From: JAVBQL01 sp031549085
GTDB taxonomy: Bacteria; Spirochaetota; GWE2-31-10; MWDO01
Direction of reading: 5' to 3'
DNA: 64,000 nt
Assembly (NCBI GenBank): GCA_031549085.1
Contig: JAVBQL010000016.1
Location: 62,001-126,000, forward strand
Positions 63,568-64,000 of the stretch are shown piece by piece; positions within the stretch are counted from its first letter, which is position 1; every line of letters begins with the position of its first letter. The position numbers and the translations under genes were made by a program. The notes beneath the pieces were generated by a model that did no database searches, had not been told where the DNA came from, and worked only from the letters and a program-made list of their open reading frames with translations.

Positions 63568-64000
63568 CTATCTCCTTATTTTTTCTAATAGCTTAACTGC
63601 TCTTGTATGTCCTATTTTAAAGAATCTCTGTAAGTCAGAAGCGGTTGTATCTGGTCTAGTAATTAACAATGCTTCTTTAAGTAGTGGGTCTTCTTTCTCC
63701 TCTTTTATAGGCGTAAATCCAACTTTTAAGGGGCTTACAAGATCATCTACTTCTTGTTTTGTAATAAAGCATCCTTGAATACGAATAGGTTCGAATCCAC
63801 TTGAATAGAGCATATCCCCTTGGCCTAGTAACTGTTCTGCCCCCTTTTGGTCTAAAATAATTCTACTATTTATGACAGATGTTACTCTAAATGCTATTCT
63901 AGCTGGAATATTAGCTTTTATTAGTCCTGTTATAACATCTGTGGATGGTCTTTGTGTTGCCAATATTAAGAGTATACCAACCGCCCGAGCCTTTGCAGCC
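63568..64000 (-). CDS. ftsK: DNA translocase FtsK, C-terminal part (cut by window)
   Basis: Only the 3' end of the gene is in the window; the frame runs open through the right edge. The visible residues hold the end of the RecA-like motor (RAVGILLILATQRPSTDVITG, RIILDQKGAEQLLGQGDMLY) and the C-terminal gamma winged-helix domain (DTTASDLQRFFKIGHTRAVKLLEKI), which reads KOPS-type DNA sequences. FtsK pumps the chromosome terminus through the septum and activates XerCD. The Walker motifs and membrane domain lie outside the window. Confidence 0.95.
   Translation of the reverse strand, partial: AAKARAVGILLILATQRPSTDVITGLIKANIPARIAFRVTSVINSRIILDQKGAEQLLGQGDMLYSSGFEPIRIQGCFITKQEVDDLVSPLKVGFTPIKEEKEDPLLKEALLITRPDTTASDLQRFFKIGHTRAVKLLEKIRR

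Noticed and set aside
63788..63798. GGTTCGAATCC, a T-arm-like string suggesting a tRNA
   Set aside because: It lies inside the conserved FtsK coding sequence (SGFEPIRIQG on the minus strand), and no acceptor, D-arm or anticodon stem can be drawn around it.

Overview
The window is AT-rich, gene-dense bacterial DNA. The best reading is a motile, anaerobic or fermentative spirochaete (phylum Spirochaetota). The main reasons are a flagellar block flgG-flgA-flgI-flgJ with no flgH (L-ring) gene between flgA and flgI, as expected for periplasmic flagella, a large chemotaxis operon, pyruvate:ferredoxin oxidoreductase, and an RpoS/SigA-like sigma factor behind a textbook sigma-54 promoter, which recalls the RpoN-RpoS arrangement of Borrelia. 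I cannot name a genus.

Layout: 0.3-10 kb holds a multi-GAF protein, ispH, a BatD-like membrane protein, smpB, a radical-SAM/DUF2344 fusion and a TroA/ZnuA-type metal-binding lipoprotein with its ATPase but no permease. 10-18 kb holds an NYN-domain protein, htpG, two LiaF-like paralogues with matching sigma-70 promoters, a lipoprotein, a cysteine-rich unknown, the sigma factor and AlkD. 18-28 kb holds nifJ, an RNA-rich 800-bp gap, a beta-helix lipoprotein, cheW, a DegT-type aminotransferase and a metallo-beta-lactamase protein. 28-33.6 kb holds a DUF2971 protein, gltX, recJ and a second metallo-hydrolase. 33.6-34.8 kb is a 1.2-kb gene-free tract with a tandem duplication. 34.8-39.3 kb is the flagellar rod/ring block plus aroE. 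40-47.3 kb holds a YgjP-type protease, a TrmB-like regulator, ribF-rpsO-M16 protease-dut (pnp missing from its usual place) and a histidine kinase/response regulator pair. 47-54 kb holds a MetH-reactivation-like protein, proB, a PAP2-like membrane protein and TPR proteins. 54-62 kb is one leftward Hsp70-J protein-cheW-cheR-cheA operon with a TIR-like gene below it. 62-64 kb holds a ferredoxin-type aldo/keto reductase and the 3' end of ftsK.

The most interesting non-coding content is a set of apparently self-contained small RNA genes. Two tandem paralogues (about 33.76-33.98 and 34.18-34.41 kb, minus strand) each carry a promoter, a covarying folded body and a terminal U-tract. A third, unrelated or distantly related one (22.05-22.26 kb, minus strand) has a consensus promoter and terminator. 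A dispersed repeat of about 90 bp recurs around them, with its conserved end usually placed directly against the T-tract of a terminator. A second short repeat family (four copies) lies just downstream of plus-strand genes. All functions are inferred from reading the sequence; no searches were run.
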